NCBI GenBank assembly: GCA_902774265.1
Contig: CACYHR010000004.1
Coordinates: 1 to 64,000, forward strand
Source of the DNA: an uncultured Eubacteriales bacterium
Lineage (GTDB): Bacteria > Bacillota > Clostridia > Peptostreptococcales > Anaerovoracaceae
Reading direction: 5' to 3'
DNA: 64,000 bases
The notes under the pieces are model-generated. The model was given only the letters and a program-made list of their open reading frames with translations. It was not told the DNA's origin and ran no database searches. A program made the position numbers and the translations under genes. This document shows, piece by piece, positions 8,798 through 17,323 of this stretch; the first letter of the stretch is position 1; each line of letters begins with the position of its first letter.

Positions 8798-9739
8798 TCA
8801 CTTTCTTATGATAGTTCCCGTGTTGCCTTCTATTCCGTCTTTTGCTTTTTCGAGAAGTGTTATGAGAGCTTCGCGGCCCTCGCCCGATTCGGCGAATTTG
8901 ACAGATGCCTCGACCTTAGGCAGCATTGAACCAGGAGCGAATTCTCCGGCGTCCATGTATCTGCGTGCCTCTTCGGTGCTTATCTCTCTCAAAACCTTCT
9001 GATCCGGCTTGTTGAAATGTATCATCACGTTCTCAACGGCCGTAAGTATGATAAGCAGGTCCGCATCGAGCGCCTCAGCCAGGCATTCAGCGGCCAGATC
9101 CTTATCTATGACTGCCGCGGCTCCCTTGAGATGATTTCCCTCTGTCCTGTATACCGGAATTCCTCCGCCGCCGCAGGCGATAACTACCTGTCCTGCATCA
9201 ACGAGTGTTCTTATCGTATCAATCTCAACGATAGAAACCGGTTTTGGCGATGCAACTACTCGTCTGTAGCCTCTGCCGGAATCTTCGATCACATCGTAGC
9301 CTCTTGTCTCAACCAGATGGTCCGCTTCTTCTTTTGTCATAAAAGCACCTATAGGCTTTGTCGGATGTTTGAATGCCGGATCATCCGGATCGACTTCCAC
9401 CTGTGTCAGGAGCATATCCACACCCTTTTTGATACCGCGGTCGAGAAGCTCTTCTCTGAGCGCATTCTGCAGGTCATATCCGATATAGCCCTGGCTCATT
9501 GCCGTGCAGACGGAAAGAGGACAGTAAACATGCTTTTCCGGCTCAGCTCTCTTAAGCTCAGCCATCGCCTTCTGTATCATTCCTACCTGAGGCCCGTTGC
9601 CATGCACGATCACAAGCTCGTGACCGGCTTCTATAAGGTCAGCTATTGCTTTTGACGTGATCTTGACTGCCTTCATCTGTTCAGGCAGATTATCGCCCAG
9701 GGCGTTTCCGCCCAGGGCAACAACTATTCTTTTGCTCAT
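8798..9739 (-). CDS. arcC: Carbamate kinase
   Basis: A 313-residue carbamate kinase that turns carbamoyl phosphate plus ADP into ATP, ammonia and CO2, the energy-conserving step of this pathway. Family motifs are intact: VALGGNALGD at the N-terminus, VIVHGNGPQVG near residue 40, and an ACGGGGIPV loop followed by DKDLAAECLA past the middle. The ATG at 9739 starts MSKRIVVALGG after an AGGAGAAAGG site. The longer open frame to 9841 overlaps the upstream gene and looks spurious. It lies 28 bp behind ygeW, which should supply carbamoyl phosphate by phosphorolysis of a carbamoylated intermediate. Length matches the family exactly. Confidence 0.97.
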   Translation of the reverse strand: MSKRIVVALGGNALGDNLPEQMKAVKITSKAIADLIEAGHELVIVHGNGPQVGMIQKAMAELKRAEPEKHVYCPLSVCTAMSQGYIGYDLQNALREELLDRGIKKGVDMLLTQVEVDPDDPAFKHPTKPIGAFMTKEEADHLVETRGYDVIEDSGRGYRRVVASPKPVSIVEIDTIRTLVDAGQVVIACGGGGIPVYRTEGNHLKGAAAVIDKDLAAECLAEALDADLLIILTAVENVMIHFNKPDQKVLREISTEEARRYMDAGEFAPGSMLPKVEASVKFAESGEGREALITLLEKAKDGIEGNTGTIIRK

Positions 9740-9767
9740 ATTCTGTGCCTTTCTCCTCTGTCCGCAA

Positions 9768-10964
9768 TTATTCAAAGTGACGAGGCTTTGCGTTTTCGAG
9801 CAGAGCCTTGAGTGTAGCCTGCGGATCCTTCTGTTTTGCAAGGAAGATCATAGCTGCAATTATATACGGCTTGTTTGATGCCTCTTTGTAAAGCGAGTCT
9901 CTTGCATGGTCAAATACCTTTGCAGTTACTTCGCCGTGTTCGCAGGATATTCCCTGGATATCTGCAGGCAGCGGATGCATGTATAGAGTATCGAGGCCGT
10001 TCTTTGTCAGCTCCATCATCTCATCATCAACGAGCCAGTCCTGATGTGTCGCATTCTGTGCGAGCAGCTCCTTCTCAAGCTTGTCGATACCGTCGAAATC
10101 GCCCTTTCCATAGAGATCTGTACGGATCTCCATAGCTCCGAACGGAGCCCAGCTCTTAGGATAAACGATATCAGCATCCTTGAATGCTTCCTTCATGTCA
10201 TGTGTTACAGTGAATTTGCCGCCGGACTCTGCCGCGTTTTTCTTTGCTACCTCTACGACATCGCTCATGACTTCATATCCTTCAGGATGAGCAAGAACTA
10301 CATCCATTCCGAAACGTGTAAGAAGCCCGATGATTCCCTGTGGTACGGACAGCGGTTTTCCGTATGAAGGGGAATAAGCCCAGCTCATAGCGATCTTCTT
10401 GCCCTTAAGATTCTCAACGCCTCCGAACTCATGGATGATGTGAAGAGCATCGGCCAGTGCCTGTGTCGGGTGGTCTATATCGCACTGGAGATTGACAAGA
10501 GTAGGTTTCTGCTCGAGCTCACCGTCAGCGTTAGCCTGTGTAACGGAATCAACAACCTCGTGCATATAGGCATTTCCCTTGCCGATATACATATCATCAC
10601 GGATACCGATAACATCTGCCATGAAGGAGATCATCGTAGCTGTTTCACGAACGGTCTCACCGTGAGCGATCTGTGATTTCTTTTCATCGAGATCAGCTAC
10701 CTCAAGTCCGAGCAGATTGCAGGCGCTCGCAAATGAGAAACGTGTCCTTGTGGAGTTGTCGCGGAAAATCGAGATGCCGAGTCCGGAGTCGAATATCTTT
10801 GTCGAAACGTTCTTCTCTCTCAGACATCTGAGTGCGTCAGCAACAGTAAATACTGCGGCTATCTCGTCATCGGTTTTTTCCCATGTCAGGAAAAAATCGT
10901 TGTTGTACATATTACTGATATCGAGTGTGTCAAGTTTATCGATGAATTTCTGCAGGTCTTTCAT
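9768..10964 (-). CDS. ygeW: YgeW-family carbamoyltransferase
   Basis: A 398-residue member of the aspartate/ornithine carbamoyltransferase superfamily, longer than true OTCases (about 330). It shows the carbamoyl-phosphate loop as STRTRFSFASACNLLG near residue 70, DHPTQALAD in the middle and MHPLPAD in the last third. In this pathway it is thought to run in the phosphorolytic direction on a ureido intermediate, releasing carbamoyl phosphate. The start ATG follows GGAGGATCAA. The genes ygeY before it (40 bp gap) and arcC behind it (28 bp gap) fit that role. Substrate assignment rests on family and context. Confidence 0.93.
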   Translation of the reverse strand: MKDLQKFIDKLDTLDISNMYNNDFFLTWEKTDDEIAAVFTVADALRCLREKNVSTKIFDSGLGISIFRDNSTRTRFSFASACNLLGLEVADLDEKKSQIAHGETVRETATMISFMADVIGIRDDMYIGKGNAYMHEVVDSVTQANADGELEQKPTLVNLQCDIDHPTQALADALHIIHEFGGVENLKGKKIAMSWAYSPSYGKPLSVPQGIIGLLTRFGMDVVLAHPEGYEVMSDVVEVAKKNAAESGGKFTVTHDMKEAFKDADIVYPKSWAPFGAMEIRTDLYGKGDFDGIDKLEKELLAQNATHQDWLVDDEMMELTKNGLDTLYMHPLPADIQGISCEHGEVTAKVFDHARDSLYKEASNKPYIIAAMIFLAKQKDPQATLKALLENAKPRHFE

Positions 10965-11004
10965 TTGATCCTCCGTATCTGATACTTATCTGTTAGCGTA
11001 ATAA

Positions 11005-12405
11005 TTATTTGATATCGTTATCGGTCTTGCCCGCGCGAAACTGGCTGACATCGTCGGTCTTCTCCTGCTGCGGATAGAGATTGATTGCTGCAGCGTAAAG
11101 AGCCGCGCAAGTTACGAGATCCTGTTTCCATGTGATCTCATTTGGTGCATGAGCCTGAGACTCTGCTCCCGGACCGAATCCAACGCAAGGAATTCCGTAT
11201 CTTCCCTGTATCGAAACTCCGTTTGTGGAGAATGTCCATTTATCCGTGAGAGGTCTGCCTGTTCTTGTCGACATTGCCGAAGGGGCGCCTATCCTCTCAT
11301 CACCGAAGAGTCCGTGATGCGCTTCCGCGAGTGCCTTTACGTGAGCGGCATTCTCTTTGTTGATCCATGTAGGGAAATAAGCTTCAGTCTCATATACCTC
11401 GCCTGTGTACGACGGACGGTCATACATATACATGCTTACCTTTACATCATCTCCGTATTTCTGAACGGATGGCAGAGCACGGATCTCATCGAGGCAGCTG
11501 TCCCAGGTCTCGCCAGCTGTCATTCTGCGGTCGATGGAGATTGCACATGAATCAGCTACAGCACATCTCGAAGGTGATGTGTAGAATATCTGGGATACAG
11601 CGCATGTACCCTTGCCGAGGAATCTTGCATCCTCATAGTGATCAGGATTGAATCTCGGGTCGAGCATCTTTACGAGTCCGTTGATCTGTGTAGAATCGTC
11701 ACAGCCGTTGTTGTTGAGCTGTCTGACCTCGTCGATGATGTCGGCCATTTTGTATATAGCATTGTCGCCTCTCTCAGGAGCGCTGCCGTGGCAGGACACG
11801 CCCTTGACATCGACTCTTATCTCCATACGTCCGCGGTGTCCTCTGTATATACCGCCGTCGGTAGGCTCTGTGGAGATGACGAACTCTATTTTGCTCCTTG
11901 CATCTTCAGGTCCGTTGAAGTATTTGTTTACGATGTACTGCCAGCACATTCCGTCGCAGTCCTCTTCCTGTACCGATCCTACGACCATGATCTTATAGCC
12001 CTCAGGAATAAGTCCGAGATCCTTCATGATCTTTGCGCCGTATACAGCACTGGCCATACCGCCTTCCTGATCGGATCCGCCGCGGCCGTAAATGATCTCG
12101 TCTGTCTCATATCCTTCATAAGGATCCTTTTCCCAGTTTTCGATATTTCCTATGCCGACGGTGTCGATGTGGGAATCTATGGCGATGATCTTATCTCCGT
12201 CGCCCATCCAGCCGATAACATTACCGAGTCCGTCAAACTCTGTCTTGTCGAATCCGAGCTTGTCCATTTCAGCCTTGATGCATTCTGCTACTGCTTTTTC
12301 ATCGCAGCTTTCGGACGGATGCGAGATCATTGCTCTTAAGAATGCAGTCAGATCTTTCTGATAAGATTCTGCAGTTTTTTTGATGATTTCATAATCAAGT
12401 GCCAT
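11005..12405 (-). CDS. ygeY: YgeY-family M20 metallohydrolase
   Basis: A 466-residue zinc hydrolase of the M20/ArgE/DapE family, YgeY subgroup, found with selenium-dependent molybdenum hydroxylases. Metal and catalytic motifs are present: DSHIDTVG near residue 75, [12 protein letters not shown] near 115 and the VQEEDCDG acid pair near 150. The start at 12405 ([10 protein letters not shown]) follows GGAAAGGAAGATG; the upstream in-frame extension overlaps the probable leader. It is the first gene of the ygeY-ygeW-arcC-ssnA-ygfK operon, with a promoter about 67 bp upstream. Likely role is hydrolysis of a carbamoylated or ureido amino-acid intermediate. Family is secure, reaction is inferred. Confidence 0.92.
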   Translation of the reverse strand: MALDYEIIKKTAESYQKDLTAFLRAMISHPSESCDEKAVAECIKAEMDKLGFDKTEFDGLGNVIGWMGDGDKIIAIDSHIDTVGIGNIENWEKDPYEGYETDEIIYGRGGSDQEGGMASAVYGAKIMKDLGLIPEGYKIMVVGSVQEEDCDGMCWQYIVNKYFNGPEDARSKIEFVISTEPTDGGIYRGHRGRMEIRVDVKGVSCHGSAPERGDNAIYKMADIIDEVRQLNNNGCDDSTQINGLVKMLDPRFNPDHYEDARFLGKGTCAVSQIFYTSPSRCAVADSCAISIDRRMTAGETWDSCLDEIRALPSVQKYGDDVKVSMYMYDRPSYTGEVYETEAYFPTWINKENAAHVKALAEAHHGLFGDERIGAPSAMSTRTGRPLTDKWTFSTNGVSIQGRYGIPCVGFGPGAESQAHAPNEITWKQDLVTCAALYAAAINLYPQQEKTDDVSQFRAGKTDNDIK

Positions 12406-12471
12406 TACATCTTCCTTTCCGGCGTACGGGAACGCCATTTGACAAAAATTAATATACACTCTGTATCCCTG

Positions 12472-12501
12472 AATCTAAATATTTTTTTGATTCTAATCAA
12501 A
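12472..12501 (-). promoter_or_regulatory. Promoter and palindrome of the ygeY operon
   Basis: A minus-strand TTGATT -35 box (12495-12500) and TAGATT -10 box (12472-12477) are 17 bp apart, about 67 bp before the ygeY start. The -35 box lies within a perfect palindrome, TTTGATT-CT-AATCAAA (12486-12501), a good place for a repressor or activator. The palindrome differs from the putative GntR operator elsewhere in the window. Confidence 0.5.
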
Positions 12502-12620
12502 TGATAGCACTTTTACTGCCCTTTTCAATGGTATTTGACCTAAAAGATTTTTTGATTTTCCGACCGCCGGGATGCAGTCCCGTTCAGCCTCCGCGCTTTA
12601 TTCAGACAAACGGAAATATC

Positions 12621-12661
12621 AAAAAGCGCCTGCATACGCTTGATGCTGTCCAGGCGCTTTT
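12621..12661 (-). terminator. Terminator after ade
   Basis: AAAAGCGCCTG (12622-12632) and CAGGCGCTTTT (12651-12661) form a perfect 11-bp stem with A/T tracts on both sides, only 8 bp past the ade stop. It separates the xdhA-to-ade operon from the ygeY operon. Confidence 0.85.
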
Positions 12662-12669
12662 AAGTCATA

Positions 12670-14373
12670 TTAAAGGAATTTCAGCTTGCCTGCATTGTTC
12701 TGCAGCAGTCCTCTCGGTGTGATGCGAAGCTCCGGAATTACCGTAAGAGCCATGAATGAGAGCGTGATGAAAGGATCGAATTCTGTCGATACACCCATAG
12801 AGTAAGCCTTGTCTTTCATAAGCTTGAGTATCTCATTTACCTTTTCAAAGCTGACATCTGTCATCAGTCCCATGATAGGCAGAGGAAGCGTGGCAAATAC
12901 TTCGCCGTTCTCAACAATAGTATATCCGCCCTGTACGCGATCGATCTCATTTACCGCAAGAGCTATATCTCTGTCGCTGTCTCCGATAACTATTATGTTA
13001 TGTGAGTCATGCGAAACGGAAGAAGCTATGGCTCCGCCTTTGATGCCATAGCCCTGGGCTACCGCTACGCCGATCTTGCCGCTGTTCTTATGTCTTTCGA
13101 CAGCAGCTATCTTGAGATAGCCGTCATGAGGAACAAAATTGTCAGTCTTCTTAAACTGAACGACTAAGTCACTCGTATTGATCTGCTTAGGCTGCATACC
13201 GATTACATGCGTATGAGCTGATCTTATCGGCAGCACAAAATCCGAAGGCTTGACCCTGTCCATATTGACAGTATGCTTGAGTGAAGCAGGACATCTCTTT
13301 ACCTTGACCGGAGCATTCTTGTCTATGCGTTTGCCCTTGAAATACACATCAAGAATATTAAAGTCTTTCATGTTGTCGAATACCACGAAGTCAGCCTGAT
13401 ATCCCGGTGCTATAGCTCCGAGGCGCTTGAGGCCGTAGCATTTTGCGGTATTGATCGTCGCCATCTTGATAGCCTTGAACGGATCAAGACCGAGAGCAAC
13501 GGATTTCCTGACATTGCAGCCGATGTGACCGTCTCTCAGTATATCCTCAATATGCTTGTCATCAGTACAGAACGAGAAATGTTCTGTATCTATTCCGGTC
13601 TCGACTATTCCCCTGACTATATCCTCTACATTGTGAGCTGCCGAACCCTCTCTTACATGGACATGAATACCTCTCCTTACCTCTTCAAGAGCGTATTCGA
13701 ACGATGAAGCTTCATGGTCGGTATCTACACCTGCAAGCTTGTATGCTGAAAGCATTCTGTTAGGCAGATAAGGTGCGTGTCCGTCAATGGTCTGATGTTC
13801 GAAGAGCGCGAATTTGGCGAACATACGCGGATCGCCATGAATGACCGCTTCATTATCCATTACCTCGCCGAGGCCGAGGATACGCGGATTTCCGACGAAA
13901 GGATACATGTCGTTTGCAGCGAACATGCAGCCGTTGTCATCCAAATCAGTCGCAGGAACACAGGAAGGCAGCATCACGAATACATTCGCATGTGAGTCTT
14001 CAGTCTGATCGAGAATATAATTGATCCCGTCAGCTCCGGATACATTTGCCGCCTCATGAGGGTCAACGATGAATGTAGTCGTTCCGTATGCTGACGCAGT
14101 GGCTATCAGCTCCGCCGGTGCAACCATTGTGGACTCAACGTGCAGATGCGCATCGATAAATCCCGGAGCAATGTAAGCACCACCGAGGTCGATTTCCTTT
14201 TTACCGGTATAGGATTTGGAAACACCGATTATAATGCCGTCTTTGACACCAATGCCCGATTCGACTATCTCACCGGTGAATACATCTACTATTTTGCAGT
14301 TTCTGAATACCAGATCTGCCTTTGCCTTGCCGAGTGAAGCGCTCGCAAGTCTCTTATAAGTTTCGTGTTTCAA
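12670..14373 (-). CDS. ade: Adenine deaminase
   Basis: A 567-residue bacterial-type (amidohydrolase) adenine deaminase, converting adenine to hypoxanthine and ammonia and so feeding adenine into the pathway. Motifs: IDAHLHVESTMV near residue 75, VDPHEAANVSG near 105, HVREGSAA and SFCTDDKH further on. The C-terminal domain is complete, and length agrees with the family. The start appears to be TTG, spaced behind GGGAGGAGAAGCA; no ATG is suitably placed. It is the last gene of the xdhA-xdhB-xdhC-hyuA-ade operon. The 48-bp gap before it holds two copies of the putative GntR operator, so it may also be controlled separately. Confidence 0.97.
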   Translation of the reverse strand: MKHETYKRLASASLGKAKADLVFRNCKIVDVFTGEIVESGIGVKDGIIIGVSKSYTGKKEIDLGGAYIAPGFIDAHLHVESTMVAPAELIATASAYGTTTFIVDPHEAANVSGADGINYILDQTEDSHANVFVMLPSCVPATDLDDNGCMFAANDMYPFVGNPRILGLGEVMDNEAVIHGDPRMFAKFALFEHQTIDGHAPYLPNRMLSAYKLAGVDTDHEASSFEYALEEVRRGIHVHVREGSAAHNVEDIVRGIVETGIDTEHFSFCTDDKHIEDILRDGHIGCNVRKSVALGLDPFKAIKMATINTAKCYGLKRLGAIAPGYQADFVVFDNMKDFNILDVYFKGKRIDKNAPVKVKRCPASLKHTVNMDRVKPSDFVLPIRSAHTHVIGMQPKQINTSDLVVQFKKTDNFVPHDGYLKIAAVERHKNSGKIGVAVAQGYGIKGGAIASSVSHDSHNIIVIGDSDRDIALAVNEIDRVQGGYTIVENGEVFATLPLPIMGLMTDVSFEKVNEILKLMKDKAYSMGVSTEFDPFITLSFMALTVIPELRITPRGLLQNNAGKLKFL

Positions 14374-14390
14374 TGCTTCTCCTCCCTTCT

Positions 14391-14423
14391 GCGATATATT
14401 AAATTGTTTTTGCGATATATTTC
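14391..14423 (-). promoter_or_regulatory. Tandem putative GntR operator half-matches before ade
   Basis: TGCGATATATT occurs at 14390-14400 and again at 14411-14421, exactly 21 bp (two helical turns) apart. Both resemble the palindrome GCAATATATTGC found next to the gntR and PLP-enzyme promoters. They lie between the hyuA stop and the ade ribosome site. Confidence 0.4.
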
Positions 14424-15816
14424 ATATCAGACTGCTGACGCCGCGCCTGAGATACTGTCCGTATCCCCTGCTGCCGGTAAATTCGTTATTTTCCGCCGCA
14501 AGTCTGCCGCGCACGAATACCTTTTCTATCCTGCCCGTGAGCTCTATGCCTTCATAGCATGTATAGTCACATGCTGTGTGCATGTCCTTAATGCTCATTA
14601 TCCTTTTTGCATCCGGATCCATTATTACAAGATCCGCATCGGATCCGGGCAGTACAGCTCCTTTTTTCGGATACAGGCCGAATATCCTCGCCGGTTCCGT
14701 GCAGAGGTATTTTACCATCTGAGGCAGGCTTATCCTGCCTTTGGCAACTCCCTCCGAATAAACTACACCGAGTCTTTCCTCGACTCCCGGTGCACCGTTA
14801 GGACATTTCCTGAAATCACTTCGTCCGAGCTGCTTCTGTTCGCCGAAAGTAAACGGGCAGTGATCCGTTGCTATGGTATCGATCATGCCTCCCTTTGCAA
14901 GAGCCGCCCATATAGCGCTGCAGTCGCTGTCCCTGCGAAGAGGCGGAGACATTATCGCCTTGAGTCCCTCGCTGTCGTCATCATAGGCTGCATCCGTCAG
15001 AGCCAGATACTGGGTGCAGGTCTCGACTCCGAAATGCTTCTGACCCGCATGCCTTGCCTTGCTGACCTCCTTCAGGCTCTCTGCCGCCGACAGATGGACT
15101 ATATACGCCGGCGCATCGCCTGCAAGACGGGCCAGATGCAGCAGCCTGCTCACAGCCTCTGCTTCGGCTCCGGCAGGTCTTGAGAGCGGATGGAAGCGCG
15201 GCTGAAGTTTGCCTGCAGCTCCGAACTCAGCTTTGAGAGTCTCCACCACCGCATCATTCTCGCAGTGTACGGGGATGACCAGACCCGCTTCATTCGCATT
15301 ACGCAGCACTTTGAAAAGCCATTCGTCATCCGTCATATTGGCCCCGTATGTCATATAGGCCTTCCAACTCGTAATGCCTTCCCTCTCTGCTATAGCTCTC
15401 ATCTCAGCGAGCTTGTCATCGTTCATGAGCTGCAGCACACCGTGAAAACCGTAATCTGTAACGGCGTTCCCGTCTGCAAGCCTGTGGTATTCCTCCACCT
15501 GATGCATCAGGCTGACATCTTCATGAGCAAATGCCATATGATCCACTATGGTCGTAGTGCCTCCGCACACGGCTGCCACTGTTCCGCTGTAAAAATCATC
15601 ACATGCGCGGGCTATTCCCACATCCAGATCCATATGAGTGTGGACATCGACAGCTCCCGGCAGCAGCAGTCTGCCCGATGCATCGATCTGTTCTGCGTCA
15701 GGGCAGTCGATATTTCTGCCAATGCATTCAATGACTTCCCCGTTTATCAGAACATCGCCTGTGAATACTTCCGACTCAGTGACTATATTCGCATTTTTTA
15801 TGATTATTTTATTCAT
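14422..15816 (-). CDS. hyuA: Dihydropyrimidinase/D-hydantoinase-type cyclic amidohydrolase
   Basis: A 464-residue cyclic amide hydrolase of the D-hydantoinase/dihydropyrimidinase group (E. coli YgeZ/HyuA relative), predicted to open a five- or six-membered ring from the purine. Dinuclear metal motifs are visible: DVHTHMDLD near residue 58, a SWKAYMTYG segment near 150 whose Lys would be the carbamylated bridge, HCEND near 180, HLSAAES near 235 and ATDHCPF near 310. Length is standard. It lies 36 bp behind the FeS subunit of the molybdenum hydroxylase. The actual substrate in this organism is inferred from context. Confidence 0.92.
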   Translation of the reverse strand: MNKIIIKNANIVTESEVFTGDVLINGEVIECIGRNIDCPDAEQIDASGRLLLPGAVDVHTHMDLDVGIARACDDFYSGTVAAVCGGTTTIVDHMAFAHEDVSLMHQVEEYHRLADGNAVTDYGFHGVLQLMNDDKLAEMRAIAEREGITSWKAYMTYGANMTDDEWLFKVLRNANEAGLVIPVHCENDAVVETLKAEFGAAGKLQPRFHPLSRPAGAEAEAVSRLLHLARLAGDAPAYIVHLSAAESLKEVSKARHAGQKHFGVETCTQYLALTDAAYDDDSEGLKAIMSPPLRRDSDCSAIWAALAKGGMIDTIATDHCPFTFGEQKQLGRSDFRKCPNGAPGVEERLGVVYSEGVAKGRISLPQMVKYLCTEPARIFGLYPKKGAVLPGSDADLVIMDPDAKRIMSIKDMHTACDYTCYEGIELTGRIEKVFVRGRLAAENNEFTGSRGYGQYLRRGVSSLI

Positions 15817-15852
15817 GAGTCTGTGTCTTTATTAATATCTGGAATTAGAAAA

Positions 15853-16404
15853 TCATTTGAAAGGCATCGGTTCAGGATAATCCGTAATGCCCTGTGAATT
15901 TACTTTTTCCGCTTCTTCGAATTTGCCGAGCCTCCTGAGCATGGTCTTTTTGACCGCGCGGAATATATTTTCGTATCCCGTGCATCTGCAGAGGTGCCCC
16001 GAGAGCGCCTTTCTCAGCTCATCATCCGTATATTCCCTGCCCGAACGCAGTATTTCCCAGCTGGTCATGATAAATCCCGGCGAGCAGAATCCGCACTGTA
16101 TTGCACCCTCGTCTATGAAGGCCTGCTGTATATCCGAAAGCTCTCCCTCAGGTGATGTGAGGCCTTCAAGAGTCCAGATATCCTTTCCCTCAGCCCATAC
16201 AGCCAGATAGATGCACGAATTGAATCCTTCATCATTGATTATTACCGTGCACGCTCCGCATTCTCCGACCTCGCAGCCCTTCTTTACAGAGGTCAGACGG
16301 AAATCATTTCGCAGCATATCGGTAAGAGATGCGCGCACGTCAACGACCTGTTCGACCTCTTTTCCGTTTATCCTGCAGTGGACCACTTTATACTGCTTAG
16401 CCAT
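15853..16404 (-). CDS. xdhC: Molybdenum hydroxylase [2Fe-2S] subunit
   Basis: The 183-residue iron-sulfur subunit of a three-subunit xanthine-dehydrogenase-type enzyme. The plant-type [2Fe-2S] ligands GCEVGECGACTV and NSC lie near residues 43-62. The second cluster uses QCGFCSPG near 105 and GHLCRCTGY near 140. All eight cysteines are present, so it can carry electrons from the Mo site to FAD. The start ATG overlaps the end of the FAD gene by 8 bp and is served by GGAGGTGAGATAG inside that gene. The C-terminus is slightly longer than in the shortest homologues. The symbol follows E. coli naming for FeS subunits. Confidence 0.96.
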   Translation of the reverse strand: MAKQYKVVHCRINGKEVEQVVDVRASLTDMLRNDFRLTSVKKGCEVGECGACTVIINDEGFNSCIYLAVWAEGKDIWTLEGLTSPEGELSDIQQAFIDEGAIQCGFCSPGFIMTSWEILRSGREYTDDELRKALSGHLCRCTGYENIFRAVKKTMLRRLGKFEEAEKVNSQGITDYPEPMPFK

Positions 16405-17284
16405 CTATCTCACCTCCCGCAAGGCTTACTGCTTCTTTAAGCGCACGTTCTGCCATGACTACCGAAATATGTCTCCGAAGTGCTCTTCCGGCACGCCAGC
16501 TGTCACGAGGATTGATATCCTCAAGAACAGTCTCCGAGAACTTTTTTATATTCTCTTCGTTTATCTCTTTGCCGTTTATGAATTCCTCAGCAGTTGCGGC
16601 GCGGACAGGAACAGGAGCCGCAACTCCGTATCCTATGCGCACGCGCTCAAAGGTCTTTTTGTCTTCGCTCAGTCTCACGTTGACAGAGCAGCCGGTCGTA
16701 GCGATATCAAGGGCATTTCTCATGGAATACTTGATGTAATGTCCATAACATCTGTCGTACGATTCCTTAGGAATGAGTATAGCAGTCTGCAGCTCGGTAG
16801 GTCTGAGATCGACGACCTTTGCCTTGATGTAGAAATCTTTGATCGGCACACGTCTCACTCCCTCCGGACCCGTCAGCTCCATGACCGCATCCCAGGCCAT
16901 AAGTGTAGACGCCGAATCAGCCGATGTGACGCCGTTGCAGGTGTTGCCTCCGATAGTGCCTATAGCACGTATCTGCGGTCCGCCTACCATATCCACGGCT
17001 TCGCCCAGTACATTAATGTATTTCTGAATAATTGGATCATTTGTTATGTGCGAAAAGCTTGTCAGAGAACCTATCCTTATATTCTCCTCCTCATCTATGC
17101 TGACGCCTCTCATCTCATCGATCATGTAGATGCTCACCAGCTCCACTCCGGCTCTGCGGCCCTCGCGTATCTGAACCAGTACATCAGAACCTCCGGCCAG
17201 TATCTGAGCATCCGGATGTTCCTGCAGCAGGCTGATGGCATGCTGCACGCTTTCCGCTTCATACAGCGCTTTTATGTCATACAT
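16397..17284 (-). CDS. xdhB: Molybdenum hydroxylase FAD-binding subunit
   Basis: The 295-residue FAD subunit (CoxM/XdhB family) of the same three-component molybdenum hydroxylase. The flavin-binding motifs LAGGSDVLVQIREG near residue 30 and TIGGNTCNG near 108 are intact, with a standard C-terminal CO-dehydrogenase flavoprotein domain. It starts 39 bp after the Mo subunit with an AAAGGAGACA ribosome site. It overlaps the FeS gene by 8 bp, which suggests translational coupling and fixed stoichiometry. It should pass electrons from the FeS clusters to NAD or another acceptor. Confidence 0.95.
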   Translation of the reverse strand: MYDIKALYEAESVQHAISLLQEHPDAQILAGGSDVLVQIREGRRAGVELVSIYMIDEMRGVSIDEEENIRIGSLTSFSHITNDPIIQKYINVLGEAVDMVGGPQIRAIGTIGGNTCNGVTSADSASTLMAWDAVMELTGPEGVRRVPIKDFYIKAKVVDLRPTELQTAILIPKESYDRCYGHYIKYSMRNALDIATTGCSVNVRLSEDKKTFERVRIGYGVAAPVPVRAATAEEFINGKEINEENIKKFSETVLEDINPRDSWRAGRALRRHISVVMAERALKEAVSLAGGEIDG

Positions 17285-17323
17285 CTGTATATGTCTCCTT
17301 TCGTGTCTCTGCTGTGCCGTTCG

